Of a DNA stretch of 21,194 nt, positions 14,843-21,194 are shown piece after piece; within the stretch, counting starts at the first letter, position 1, and every line of letters begins with the position of its first letter. The stretch comes from RGIG1934 sp964492545 (GTDB taxonomy: Bacteria; Bacillota; Clostridia; Lachnospirales; Lachnospiraceae), in contig CAZBKO010000031.1 of NCBI GenBank assembly GCA_964492545.1, positions 1 to 21,194 of the forward strand, read 5' to 3'. The position numbers were made by a program, and so were the translations under genes. Below the pieces are notes generated by a model. It had not been told where the DNA came from, searched no databases, and worked only from the letters and a program-made list of their open reading frames with translations.

Positions 14843-17215
14843 TTATTTAAATTCCGCGATAGTTACACCGGCTTCTCCCTCGCCGTAAGCACCAAGACGG
14901 TATGATTTAACATATTTGCACCGCTTCAGATAATTATGAACAGCACTTCGAAGAGCACCGGTTCCTTTTCCATGTACAATTCGCACACTAGGAAGGTGGG
15001 AAAGGTAGGCATCATCAAGGTATTTGTCGAGATGTGCAACAGCCTCGTCGGTGGTCATACCTATTAGATTAATTTCGGTGCTGATGGTTGCAGACTTGCT
15101 CATCTTAATCTTGCCTGAACTTGATCGTGTAAGAGATGGAGCGGTTATGTCAGGCTCATCAATTATTGCAAGATTGCGAATGTTTACCTGGGAACGAAGT
15201 ATTCCCATTTGAACATACAAATCTCCCTTTGAATTAGGGAGAGTGCTCACAGTACCTTCGGCACCCATGTTGAGAACTCGGACTCTGTCACCAATTTTGA
15301 AGTCATTGACACTATGCTTGGCAGTTTTAGAGGAGGCATCTTTGATACCGGTTTTTGTCTGAGTGCTGTTTAACTTCTCTCGTGCTTTACGTCTCTCATT
15401 TTCAAGCTCTCTGATAGAACCTGATTTGGATAGCTTATTAACCTTCTTAATTGTATCGTCTGCAAAGTCCTTGGCATTTTGCAGGATTTCCTGCGCCTGG
15501 TCATTTGCTTTACCTAGAATGCTTTCACGTCTGTCATTAAGCTGTTTACGCTGTTTCTCAAGGTCAGCTTTAAGAAGTTCAATTTCACTCTTAACCCCTG
15601 ACAGTTCAAGACGCTCCTTCTCAAGGTCTCTCTTGCCTGTTTCAAGCTCACTTATGATATCTTCAAAAGCAATATCATCTTCATCAATACGTTTCTTAGC
15701 ATCATCAATAATAAACTCAGGAAGACCTATTTTCTTTGAAATAGCAAATGCATTACTCTTGCCGGGTATACCAATAAGCAGCTTGTAGGTTGGACTTAAT
15801 GTGTTGACGTCAAACTCGCAGCATGCATTTTCCACACCGGGAGTGCTCAGTGCAAATAGCTTAATTTCGCTGTAATGGGTGGTAGCCATGGTTCTAACCT
15901 TCATATTGTGAAGGAAGGTCAGAATGGATATTGCAAGTGCAGCACCCTCTGTAGGGTCAGTGCCCGCACATAATTCATCGAATAGAACAAGTGAATGTTC
16001 ATCGGCATCATTTAAAATATGAACGATATTGGTCATATGAGATGAGAAGGTGCTTAGGCTCTGTTCTATGCTCTGCTCATCGCCAATATCTGCGTACACC
16101 TCGCTGAAAATAGATAGCTTGGAACCATCATAGGCAGGTATGTGAAGTCCTGCCTGTCCCATAAGTGTAAATAATCCCACCGTCTTTAGTGACACTGTCT
16201 TACCACCTGTATTAGGTCCTGTTACAACAAGTAAATCAAAATCAGTTCCTAAATGTATATTAATTGGTACGACCTTGTGAGCATCAAGAAGAGGGTGGCG
16301 TCCTTCCTTGATATCTATGATTCCGGCTTCATTGAATACAGGCTCACTACATTTATATTTCTTGGAGAATGCCGCCTTAGCAAAAATAATATCCAGCTTT
16401 ACAAGAAGTGAGACATTGCTTTCTAATTCCTGAATATGATTAGCTGCCTGTTGTGAAAGACCGGCAAGTATTATTTCGATTTCTTCCTTTTCCTTAAGGG
16501 CAAGTTCGCGCAAATCATTATTGAGCTTAACTATGGCCATAGGCTCAACAAATATGGTGGAACCACTTGATGACTGGTCATGTATCATGCCGGGCACCTG
16601 TGAACGGTATTCAGCCTTAACAGGTATACAATACCTTCCATTTCTCATTGTTATAACAGCATCCTGAAGATATGTTCTAGCGGAGCCGGATACCATTGAA
16701 GATAAATCAGAATGTATTCTGTCATTGGTATTCTTTACCTGTCTTCTTATATTCTTAAGAGCAGGACTGGCATCGTCACTTATCTCCTCCTCGGAAATGA
16801 TACATTTCTTAATTTCGTTGTTGAGTAAAGATAGTGGTTCAAGCATCTGAAAGCTTTCTGTCAGCGAGTTCTTAGGTGAATCATCATCAGGTGTATAGCC
16901 GTAATTCTTGATTCTGAGGGTTACATCTAAGACGGAGCTGATTGAAAGTAATTCACCAATTCCAAGAATACTGCCTATTTCCAAACGCTTAATTGATGGT
17001 CTTATATCTCTTGTTCCGGAAAAAGAGATTGAGCCCTTTTTCCAAATCGTTGATAGTGCATCACTGGTTTCCTTCTGAGCATCATTTACATCATCCAGGG
17101 TAGTAAATGGTACGAGTCCCTTCAACTGTTCCTTTCCCATTTCTGATGAGGCAAAGGCTGTCAGAATATCTATTATTTTGTCATACTCAAGAGTATGAAG
17201 ACATTTTTTATTCAT
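14843..17215 (-). CDS. mutS2: Endonuclease MutS2
   Basis: A 790-residue MutS-family protein without the mismatch-reading N-terminal domain. Residues about 1-280 cover the core/clamp region. The ATPase follows with Walker A GPNTGGKT at 333-340 and Walker B LVLFDE at 409-414, followed by CAGTDPTEGAAL. A long coiled coil spans about 505-630, then a KOW-like stretch (IGDRVRVLNMGAEGTVS). The last ~75 residues are an Smr nuclease domain with HGKGTGALR. MutS2 is linked to suppression of recombination and, in Bacillus, to rescue of collided ribosomes. The frame is open to an ATG at 17239, but the family's usual N-terminus (MNKKxLxTLEYDKI) begins at 17215. Length matches B. subtilis MutS2 (about 785). 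It heads an operon with a two-component system. Confidence 0.95.
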   Translation of the reverse strand: MNKKCLHTLEYDKIIDILTAFASSEMGKEQLKGLVPFTTLDDVNDAQKETSDALSTIWKKGSISFSGTRDIRPSIKRLEIGSILGIGELLSISSVLDVTLRIKNYGYTPDDDSPKNSLTESFQMLEPLSLLNNEIKKCIISEEEISDDASPALKNIRRQVKNTNDRIHSDLSSMVSGSARTYLQDAVITMRNGRYCIPVKAEYRSQVPGMIHDQSSSGSTIFVEPMAIVKLNNDLRELALKEKEEIEIILAGLSQQAANHIQELESNVSLLVKLDIIFAKAAFSKKYKCSEPVFNEAGIIDIKEGRHPLLDAHKVVPINIHLGTDFDLLVVTGPNTGGKTVSLKTVGLFTLMGQAGLHIPAYDGSKLSIFSEVYADIGDEQSIEQSLSTFSSHMTNIVHILNDADEHSLVLFDELCAGTDPTEGAALAISILTFLHNMKVRTMATTHYSEIKLFALSTPGVENACCEFDVNTLSPTYKLLIGIPGKSNAFAISKKIGLPEFIIDDAKKRIDEDDIAFEDIISELETGKRDLEKERLELSGVKSEIELLKADLEKQRKQLNDRRESILGKANDQAQEILQNAKDFADDTIKKVNKLSKSGSIRELENERRKAREKLNSTQTKTGIKDASSKTAKHSVNDFKIGDRVRVLNMGAEGTVSTLPNSKGDLYVQMGILRSQVNIRNLAIIDEPDITAPSLTRSSSGKIKMSKSATISTEINLIGMTTDEAVAHLDKYLDDAYLSHLPSVRIVHGKGTGALRSAVHNYLKRCKYVKSYRLGAYGEGEAGVTIAEFK

Positions 17216-17275
17216 ATCGCTATTAATTCTCCATTTCAATGTGTCTAAATATTGACTAAATATCTAATTAAGTAT

Positions 17276-17304
17276 ATTATATCAGTGATAAAACTCATTA
17301 TCAA
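17276..17304 (-). promoter_or_regulatory. mutS2: Near-consensus promoter of the mutS2-regulator-kinase operon
   Basis: On the minus strand, TTGATA (17304-17299) and a perfect TATAAT (17281-17276) are separated by exactly 17 nt. Transcription would start near 17269, about 55 nt before the chosen mutS2 start codon. No other promoter of this quality was seen before the response-regulator or kinase genes, so all three are probably read from here. Confidence 0.75.
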
Positions 17305-17314
17305 GACAATAACC

Positions 17315-17347
17315 ATTGTTTACAACTATGTCATAGATTGTTCATAA
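17315..17347. promoter_or_regulatory. 22-bp-spaced direct repeat, candidate regulator site
   Basis: ATTGTTTACAA (17315-17325) and ATTGTTCATAA (17337-17347) match at 9 of 11 positions and are offset by 22 bp, about two helical turns. Between them lies CTATG-T-CATAG (17326-17336), an 11-bp inverted repeat. The block sits between the divergent mutS2 promoter and the -10 box of the HtrA-like gene. OmpR-type regulators, such as the one encoded in the divergent operon, use direct repeats of this kind; the link is inference. Confidence 0.35.
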
Positions 17348-17355
17348 ATATACAG

Positions 17356-17361
17356 TATAAT
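17356..17361 (+). promoter_or_regulatory. Candidate -10 box for the HtrA-like gene
   Basis: A perfect TATAAT lies 32 nt before the GTG start. No good -35 box is found at 16-18 nt upstream (TAGATT is the best, 3 of 6). A promoter with a good -10 and a poor -35, preceded by repeated sequence, is typical of activator-dependent transcription, but this is only suggestive. Confidence 0.4.
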
Positions 17362-17390
17362 CATAACAATTATAAACATGGAGCGAAATC

Positions 17391-18671
17391 GTGATGGAAG
17401 ATAAGAATAGTTTTAATTTCATTAATGAAAAGGTCGTTAAGAAGAGAAAAAGCCTTAAGGAACGAGTTAAGAACGGGGGCTTTTTTTGTGTTCAGGCATT
17501 AGCATTTGGCGTACTTGCTGCAGTGGCATTTGCATGTATGGAGCCAAGAGCTGACTTTCTTATTAACGGAGAAGAAGAACCTGTAATTAATATTAGCAAT
17601 GATAATTTCACAACTGAACAGACTGCCAGTGAGGAGACCACGCAGAAGGAGGAGAATACGACGTCATCCACTTCTGAGCATGAATCGGAGAAGGTTACTA
17701 CACCTGTTGACAGCGGAAGAAATGAACAGGTTAAGCAGGACCATATACGTAATTCAATGGTAGTTATTGAGTGTAAGAAGAATGCGCCCGATAGCAAGAA
17801 GAGCACACAGCTGGTAAGTGTGTTGACATGCGGTTCAGTTGTCAATGTTAAGAATAGTATACTTGTGCTTACTGATTATAGTTCAGTAAAGGACAGCAGC
17901 ATAATTACAGTGACCTTCAGCAATTCAATGCAGTGTGTTGCTGAGATTAAGAAATATGATGAACAGTTGGACCTCGCAGTACTTAAGGTAGTTGCAGATG
18001 ATATTTTTCCAGAGGATTATGAGCCGGAGGTAACATCATTTACAAGCTCAAAGGGTATAACTGCGGGAAGCAGGGTGACATATGCCGGTGCATCAGAGGG
18101 CATTGGTTATATAACATCTAATTGTGAAATAACAAGCAGCCGCAGTAATGTTCAGTTTGCAGATTGTGTATACAGTATGTTTGCAACGAATATGGCAAGC
18201 AATGTAGGACAGAACGGATTTATTTTTAACGATAAGGGTCAGATGATAGCCATGGTGACGAAGGTAATGAAGGACAGTGTACCTAATACTGTCACTGTAT
18301 TCGGCATTTCTGAACTAAGAGCCGTGATAGAGAAATTGTCTAACGGAAGAACTCTTCCTTATGTAGGCGTAACAGGAATAACGGTAACAGATGATATCAT
18401 TAACAGTGTGGATAGCGATATGCCAAAGGGTGTGTACGTTAAGTCTGTGGAAAGTGCATCACCGGCTTATTCAGCGGGCATTTTAAAGGGAGATATAATT
18501 GTCTCAATTTCCGGAACTGATATAAGTACAATTGAAGAGTATTCAGCCGCCATTAACAGTCTTAACCCTGGAAATAAGATTGAAATTATGGTTATGAGAA
18601 AAGGATTAAGTGGCTATAAGGAAATATCATACACAGTCACAGCTGCGAGAAAGACGCCAGCGAAGAAGTAA
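17391..18671 (+). CDS. Membrane-anchored HtrA/DegP-like pseudoprotease with PDZ domain
   Basis: A 425-426-residue protein with a basic cytoplasmic tip, one membrane segment (residues about 30-48), a Thr/Ser/Glu-rich linker to about 105, a trypsin-like domain (about 115-310) and a PDZ domain (about 320-415, YVGVTGITV, GVYVKSVESASPAYSAGILKGDIIVSISG). The layout is that of S1C/HtrA proteases. Two catalytic positions are lost: the usual LTNxHV reads LTDYSSV (Ser163 in place of His), and GNSGGPL reads VGQNGFI (Gln near 273 in place of Ser). The Asp in DLAVLKV is kept. It should bind but not cut proteins. GGAG (17380-17383) is 7 nt from a GTG at 17391 and 10 nt from the ATG at 17394; either start is possible. 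Confidence 0.85.
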   Translation: MMEDKNSFNFINEKVVKKRKSLKERVKNGGFFCVQALAFGVLAAVAFACMEPRADFLINGEEEPVINISNDNFTTEQTASEETTQKEENTTSSTSEHESEKVTTPVDSGRNEQVKQDHIRNSMVVIECKKNAPDSKKSTQLVSVLTCGSVVNVKNSILVLTDYSSVKDSSIITVTFSNSMQCVAEIKKYDEQLDLAVLKVVADDIFPEDYEPEVTSFTSSKGITAGSRVTYAGASEGIGYITSNCEITSSRSNVQFADCVYSMFATNMASNVGQNGFIFNDKGQMIAMVTKVMKDSVPNTVTVFGISELRAVIEKLSNGRTLPYVGVTGITVTDDIINSVDSDMPKGVYVKSVESASPAYSAGILKGDIIVSISGTDISTIEEYSAAINSLNPGNKIEIMVMRKGLSGYKEISYTVTAARKTPAKK

Positions 18672-18683
18672 ATAGTAATAGAA

Positions 18684-18708
18684 GCAAAATTGCTCAGAAT
18701 AGAGGTTA
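18684..18708 (+). repeat. 25-nt direct repeat, copy 1
   Basis: This copy begins GCAAAATTGCTCAG and ends AGAGGTTA, and is identical over 25 nt to 18825-18849. It starts 12 nt after the HtrA-like stop codon and contains a ribosome-binding-like AGAGG (18701-18705) placed 5 nt before a GTG at 18711. Confidence 0.9.
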
Positions 18709-18744
18709 GCGTGAAAATTATGATTGATATACTAATTTTCACGC
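18709..18744 (+). repeat. Perfect 12-bp hairpin (leader hairpin 1)
   Basis: GCGTGAAAATTA (18709-18720) is the exact reverse complement of TAATTTTCACGC (18733-18744), with a 12-nt loop. There is no T-tract after it, so it does not look like an intrinsic terminator. It begins immediately after direct-repeat copy 1. Confidence 0.85.
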
Positions 18745-18758
18745 AACTGTTTGCTTAA
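18711..18758 (+). CDS. Possible 15-codon leader peptide
   Basis: A GTG-initiated frame reads (M)KIMIDILIFTQLFA and then TAA. AGAGG in direct-repeat copy 1 lies 5 nt before the GTG. The frame covers almost all of hairpin 1 and ends exactly at the base of the loop of hairpin 2, so a translating ribosome would open both. That geometry is like an attenuator or leader-peptide control region. The peptide is very short and may be chance, so confidence is low. Confidence 0.3.
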   Translation: MKIMIDILIFTQLFA

Positions 18759-18774
18759 GAGCAAAAGCAAACAG
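18747..18774 (+). repeat. Perfect 10-bp hairpin (leader hairpin 2)
   Basis: CTGTTTGCTT (18747-18756) pairs perfectly with AAGCAAACAG (18765-18774) around an 8-nt loop. It starts 2 nt after hairpin 1. A TATAAT (18776-18781) follows it, with TTGCTT (18751-18756) 19 nt upstream, so a weak promoter overlapping the hairpin cannot be excluded. Confidence 0.8.
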
Positions 18775-18781
18775 CTATAAT

Positions 18782-18819
18782 GGCAGATGAATAATCGCCT
18801 ACGCGAATTTTTCATCGCC
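18782..18819 (+). repeat. Long imperfect hairpin (leader hairpin 3)
   Basis: GGC and GATGAA (18782-18791, with one bulged A) pair with TTCATC and GCC (18811-18819). Inside, AATCGC (18793-18798) pairs with GCG-ATT (18803-18809, one bulged A) around a CTAC loop. The CCTC at 18818-18821, overlapping its 3' base, could instead pair with the GAGG ribosome binding site of the next gene (18843-18846). Confidence 0.6.
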
Positions 18820-18824
18820 TCATC

Positions 18825-18849
18825 GCAAAATTGCTCAGAATAGAGGTTA
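18825..18849 (+). repeat. 25-nt direct repeat, copy 2, carrying the yhaM ribosome binding site
   Basis: This copy is identical to 18684-18708 over 25 nt, 141 bp downstream. Its AGAGG (18842-18846) lies 6 nt before the ATG at 18853 and serves as the ribosome binding site of the YhaM gene. Inside it, GCAA-AA-TTGC (18825-18834) is a small inverted repeat. Confidence 0.9.
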
Positions 18850-18852
18850 ATT

Positions 18853-19806
18853 ATGAAGTATATTGAATCATTTAGAGAAGGCGAGAAGATAACAGATATT
18901 TATCTTTGCAAGCATAAAACAAGCGCGGTTACCAAGTCAGGTAAACCATACGAGACCATTATTTTACAGGATAAAACAGGTCAGATTGATGGTAAGATTT
19001 GGGATCCGAATTCAATGGGAATCGAAGATTTTGATTCTCTTGATTACATAGAAATTGTTGCAGATGTAACCAATTTTAATGGTGTGCTGCAGCTAAATGT
19101 TAAGAGGGCCAGAAAAGTATCAGATGATGAGTATGATATGAAGGATTACCTTCCAACAACTGAAAAGAATATAGACGAGATGTATACCGAACTTACATCT
19201 ATTATCGCATCTGTTAAGAACGATTATCTCAAGACACTTCTTGAGAATTTCTTTGTTAATAATGGTGAATTTGTAGAGGAGTTTAAGAAGCATTCAGCTG
19301 CTAAGAGTGTTCACCATGGATTTATTGGTGGTCTTCTAGAGCACACATTATCAGTTACTAAGATTTGCAAATACATGGCAGCCAATTATCCTGTGATTAA
19401 CAGAGATTTACTTTTGACAGCAGCTATGTTTCACGATATGGGCAAAATTAAGGAACTTTCTAATTTTCCTACTAATGACTACACGGATGACGGACAGCTG
19501 CTTGGACATATAGTTATGGGCGTTGAGATGATAGGAATTGAAGCACGCAAGATAGACGGATTCCCTGCACGACTTGAAAGTGAACTCAAGCACTGCATAC
19601 TTGCGCATCATGGTGAGTACGAGTACGGTTCACCTAAGAAGCCTGCACTTGTTGAGGCACTTGCCCTTAACCTTGCAGATAATACCGATGCTAAGCTTCA
19701 GACAATGACTGAGATTTTGAGAAGTCCGATTTCTGTAGAGAATAGCGTATGGCTTGGATATAACAGATTATTTGAATCAAATATCAGAAGAACGACTGAG
19801 GAGTAA
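18853..19806 (+). CDS. yhaM: 3'-5' exoribonuclease YhaM family (OB + HD domains)
   Basis: A 317-residue protein matching YhaM (B. subtilis form about 314 residues), a 3'-5' exoribonuclease that trims RNA ends. Residues about 10-90 form an OB-fold nucleic-acid-binding domain (YETIILQDKTGQIDGKIWD; VLQLNVKRARKVS). The HD phosphohydrolase domain runs from about 150. It has HHGFIGGLLEHT (His164), FHDMGK (His194, Asp195), LGHIVMG (His219), ILAHHGEYEYGSPKKP (His252/253) and NLADNTDA (Asp276), so all HD metal ligands are present. It is preceded by an unusual structured leader of about 180 nt and followed after 10 nt by an rRNA methyltransferase gene. Both act on RNA and are probably co-transcribed. 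Confidence 0.93.
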   Translation: MKYIESFREGEKITDIYLCKHKTSAVTKSGKPYETIILQDKTGQIDGKIWDPNSMGIEDFDSLDYIEIVADVTNFNGVLQLNVKRARKVSDDEYDMKDYLPTTEKNIDEMYTELTSIIASVKNDYLKTLLENFFVNNGEFVEEFKKHSAAKSVHHGFIGGLLEHTLSVTKICKYMAANYPVINRDLLLTAAMFHDMGKIKELSNFPTNDYTDDGQLLGHIVMGVEMIGIEARKIDGFPARLESELKHCILAHHGEYEYGSPKKPALVEALALNLADNTDAKLQTMTEILRSPISVENSVWLGYNRLFESNIRRTTEE

Positions 19807-19816
19807 TGGAATAACT

Positions 19817-21181
19817 ATGATTAAGAAAAATGATATTGTACAGTTGAACATAGAAGATATGGGTATCAATGGAGAGGGTATAGGCAAAGTAAATGGCTAT
19901 ACCCTCTTTGTTAAGGATGCAATTGCAGGAGATGTAATTGAGGCAAAGGTAACCAAGGCCAATAAGAATTTTGGGTATGCAAGAGTGATGAAAATAGTTG
20001 AATCATCACCATACCGTGTTCCAGCAAAATGTGGTGTAGCAAGAAGCTGCGGTGGATGTCAGCTTCAGGAAATGTCTTACGAAAGACAGCTTATATTTAA
20101 GCACGACAAAGTAGCAAATAATTTAAAGAAAATAGCAGGTATTACATATGTGCCTGTTGAGCCTGTTATTGGAATGGAGAATCCATTTAGATACAGAAAT
20201 AAGGCGCAGTTTCCAGTTGGATTAGACAAGGATGGAAATATTGTTATGGGCTTTTATGCGGGCAGAACTCACACAATTATCGACAATGAGGACTGCCTTC
20301 TTGGTGTGGAAGAGAATGCGCAGATACTAGACCTTATCAAAGCATTTATGCTTAAGAATAATATTAAGCCATATGACGAGGAAAAGGGAACAGGAGTTGT
20401 AAGACACATACTCATACGAAAGGGATTCGCAACCGGAGAAATTATGGTATGCATTGTCATTAATGCAAAGAATCTTAAAGGAACCGATGCACTTGTAAAT
20501 GAACTTACCACAATACACGGCTTGACTTCTATCAGTTTAAATGTGAATACTAAGAATACAAATGTTATTCTTGGTTCCAAGATAATTAATCTCTATGGAG
20601 AAGGATACATTACTGATTATATTAAGGATGTTAAATTCCAGATTTCACCTTTATCATTTTATCAGGTAAATCCGGTTCAGACAGAGAAATTATATGGTAA
20701 GGCACTTGAATTTGCAGGACTTACCGGTAAGGAAACAGTATGGGATCTCTACTGTGGAATTGGAACTATTTCACTATTTTTAGCTAAGTCAGCCAAGAAG
20801 GTATACGGTGTTGAAATTGTACCGGAAGCTATTGATGATGCTAAGAACAATGCGAAAATTAACAACATCGAAAATGCAGAATTTTTTGTTGGAAAGTCGG
20901 AGGAGGTTCTTCCGGAATTCTACAAAAAGAATGGTGGATATGCGGATGTTATTGTAGTTGATCCACCTAGAAAGGGATGCGAGGAGACTTTACTTGCAAC
21001 GATAGTTAAGATGGCTCCGGAGAGGGTAGTGTATGTAAGCTGCGACAGTGCTACGCTTGCGCGTGATCTTAAGTACATGAGCGAGAATGGATATTGTGTT
21101 AAGAAGGTTCAGCCGGTTGACATGTTTTCGCATAGTGGCCATGTGGAGACGTGCGTACTTTTGTCCCACAAAAATTCGTAA
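19817..21181 (+). CDS. rlmD: 23S rRNA (uracil-C5)-methyltransferase, RlmD/RlmCD type
   Basis: A 454-residue TrmA/RumA-family enzyme that methylates C5 of uracil in 23S rRNA with S-adenosylmethionine. An N-terminal TRAM RNA-binding domain (residues about 4-60) is followed by an iron-sulfur site formed by Cys72, Cys78, Cys81 and Cys160 (CGVARSCGGCQ; DCLLG). The SAM domain has VWDLYCGIGTISLF near 308-321 and GVEIVPEA. Catalytic elements are DPPRKG at 382-387, the nucleophile Cys409 in VSCDSATLARDL, and the base Glu444 in HVETC. In Firmicutes one enzyme of this type may modify both U747 and U1939 (RlmCD); which applies here is not decidable. The frame is open to 19754 inside yhaM, but the TRAM domain starts normally at 19817. 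Confidence 0.93.
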   Translation: MIKKNDIVQLNIEDMGINGEGIGKVNGYTLFVKDAIAGDVIEAKVTKANKNFGYARVMKIVESSPYRVPAKCGVARSCGGCQLQEMSYERQLIFKHDKVANNLKKIAGITYVPVEPVIGMENPFRYRNKAQFPVGLDKDGNIVMGFYAGRTHTIIDNEDCLLGVEENAQILDLIKAFMLKNNIKPYDEEKGTGVVRHILIRKGFATGEIMVCIVINAKNLKGTDALVNELTTIHGLTSISLNVNTKNTNVILGSKIINLYGEGYITDYIKDVKFQISPLSFYQVNPVQTEKLYGKALEFAGLTGKETVWDLYCGIGTISLFLAKSAKKVYGVEIVPEAIDDAKNNAKINNIENAEFFVGKSEEVLPEFYKKNGGYADVIVVDPPRKGCEETLLATIVKMAPERVVYVSCDSATLARDLKYMSENGYCVKKVQPVDMFSHSGHVETCVLLSHKNS

Positions 21182-21194
21182 ACATCTCCACCGT

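Noticed and set aside
15363..15788. 141-residue plus-strand open frame opposite mutS2
   Set aside because: It lies wholly antisense to the conserved MutS2 coiled-coil region. Its Ser/Leu/Arg-rich composition is what the reverse of Glu/Lys-rich codons gives, and no ribosome binding site is evident.

Overview
The window reads as a chromosomal segment of a low-GC Gram-positive anaerobe, most likely a Lachnospiraceae/Clostridia member. This is inferred from AT-rich codon use, strong GGAGG-type ribosome binding sites, consensus sigma-A-like promoters, and a gene set typical of Clostridia: a DegV protein, a B12-binding radical SAM protein with a DUF4080-like tail, VanW, MutS2 and YhaM. No rRNA, tRNA, CRISPR array, transposase or phage gene was seen. 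The segment is densely coded, and no gene-free stretch exceeds 300 bases.

Layout. (1) 67-1419: a promoter drives an overlapping GNAT acetyltransferase / patatin-like phospholipase pair. (2) 1405-2373: a DegV fatty-acid-binding protein has its own promoter and a clear intrinsic terminator. (3) 2376-4817: a strong promoter drives a B12-domain radical SAM protein coupled by a 4-nt overlap to a DEDDh exonuclease. (4) 4786-5409, minus strand: a small membrane-anchored helical-repeat protein overlaps the exonuclease tail to tail. (5) 5496-12742, plus strand: a 34-residue membrane peptide, an exported VanW protein, a HypE/AIR-synthase-like protein, an Lrp/AsnC regulator, a PLP aminotransferase, TrmL, and two membrane-anchored proteins of unknown role, the second with a solute-binding-protein-like outer domain. 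(6) 12728-17304, minus strand: mutS2, an OmpR-type response regulator and its sensor kinase, read from a near-consensus promoter. (7) 17356-21181, plus strand: a membrane-bound HtrA-like protein that has lost two of its three catalytic residues, an unusual structured leader, the YhaM 3'-5' exoribonuclease, and an RlmD-type 23S rRNA uracil methyltransferase.

Most genes are housekeeping or envelope genes. The parts most worth attention are the 18684-18849 leader (a perfect 25-nt direct repeat flanking three consecutive hairpins and a 15-codon ORF with its own ribosome binding site), the HtrA pseudoprotease, the tandem membrane proteins at 10393-12742, and a 22-bp-spaced direct repeat in the divergent mutS2/htrA-like control region. 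I found no clear multi-gene novel defence or biosynthetic system, and I do not claim one.

Several start codons were moved downstream of the longest open frame because a good ribosome binding site or the family's usual N-terminus points there. This applies to the GNAT, patatin, helical-repeat, VanW, Lrp, TrmL, MutS2 and RlmD genes.
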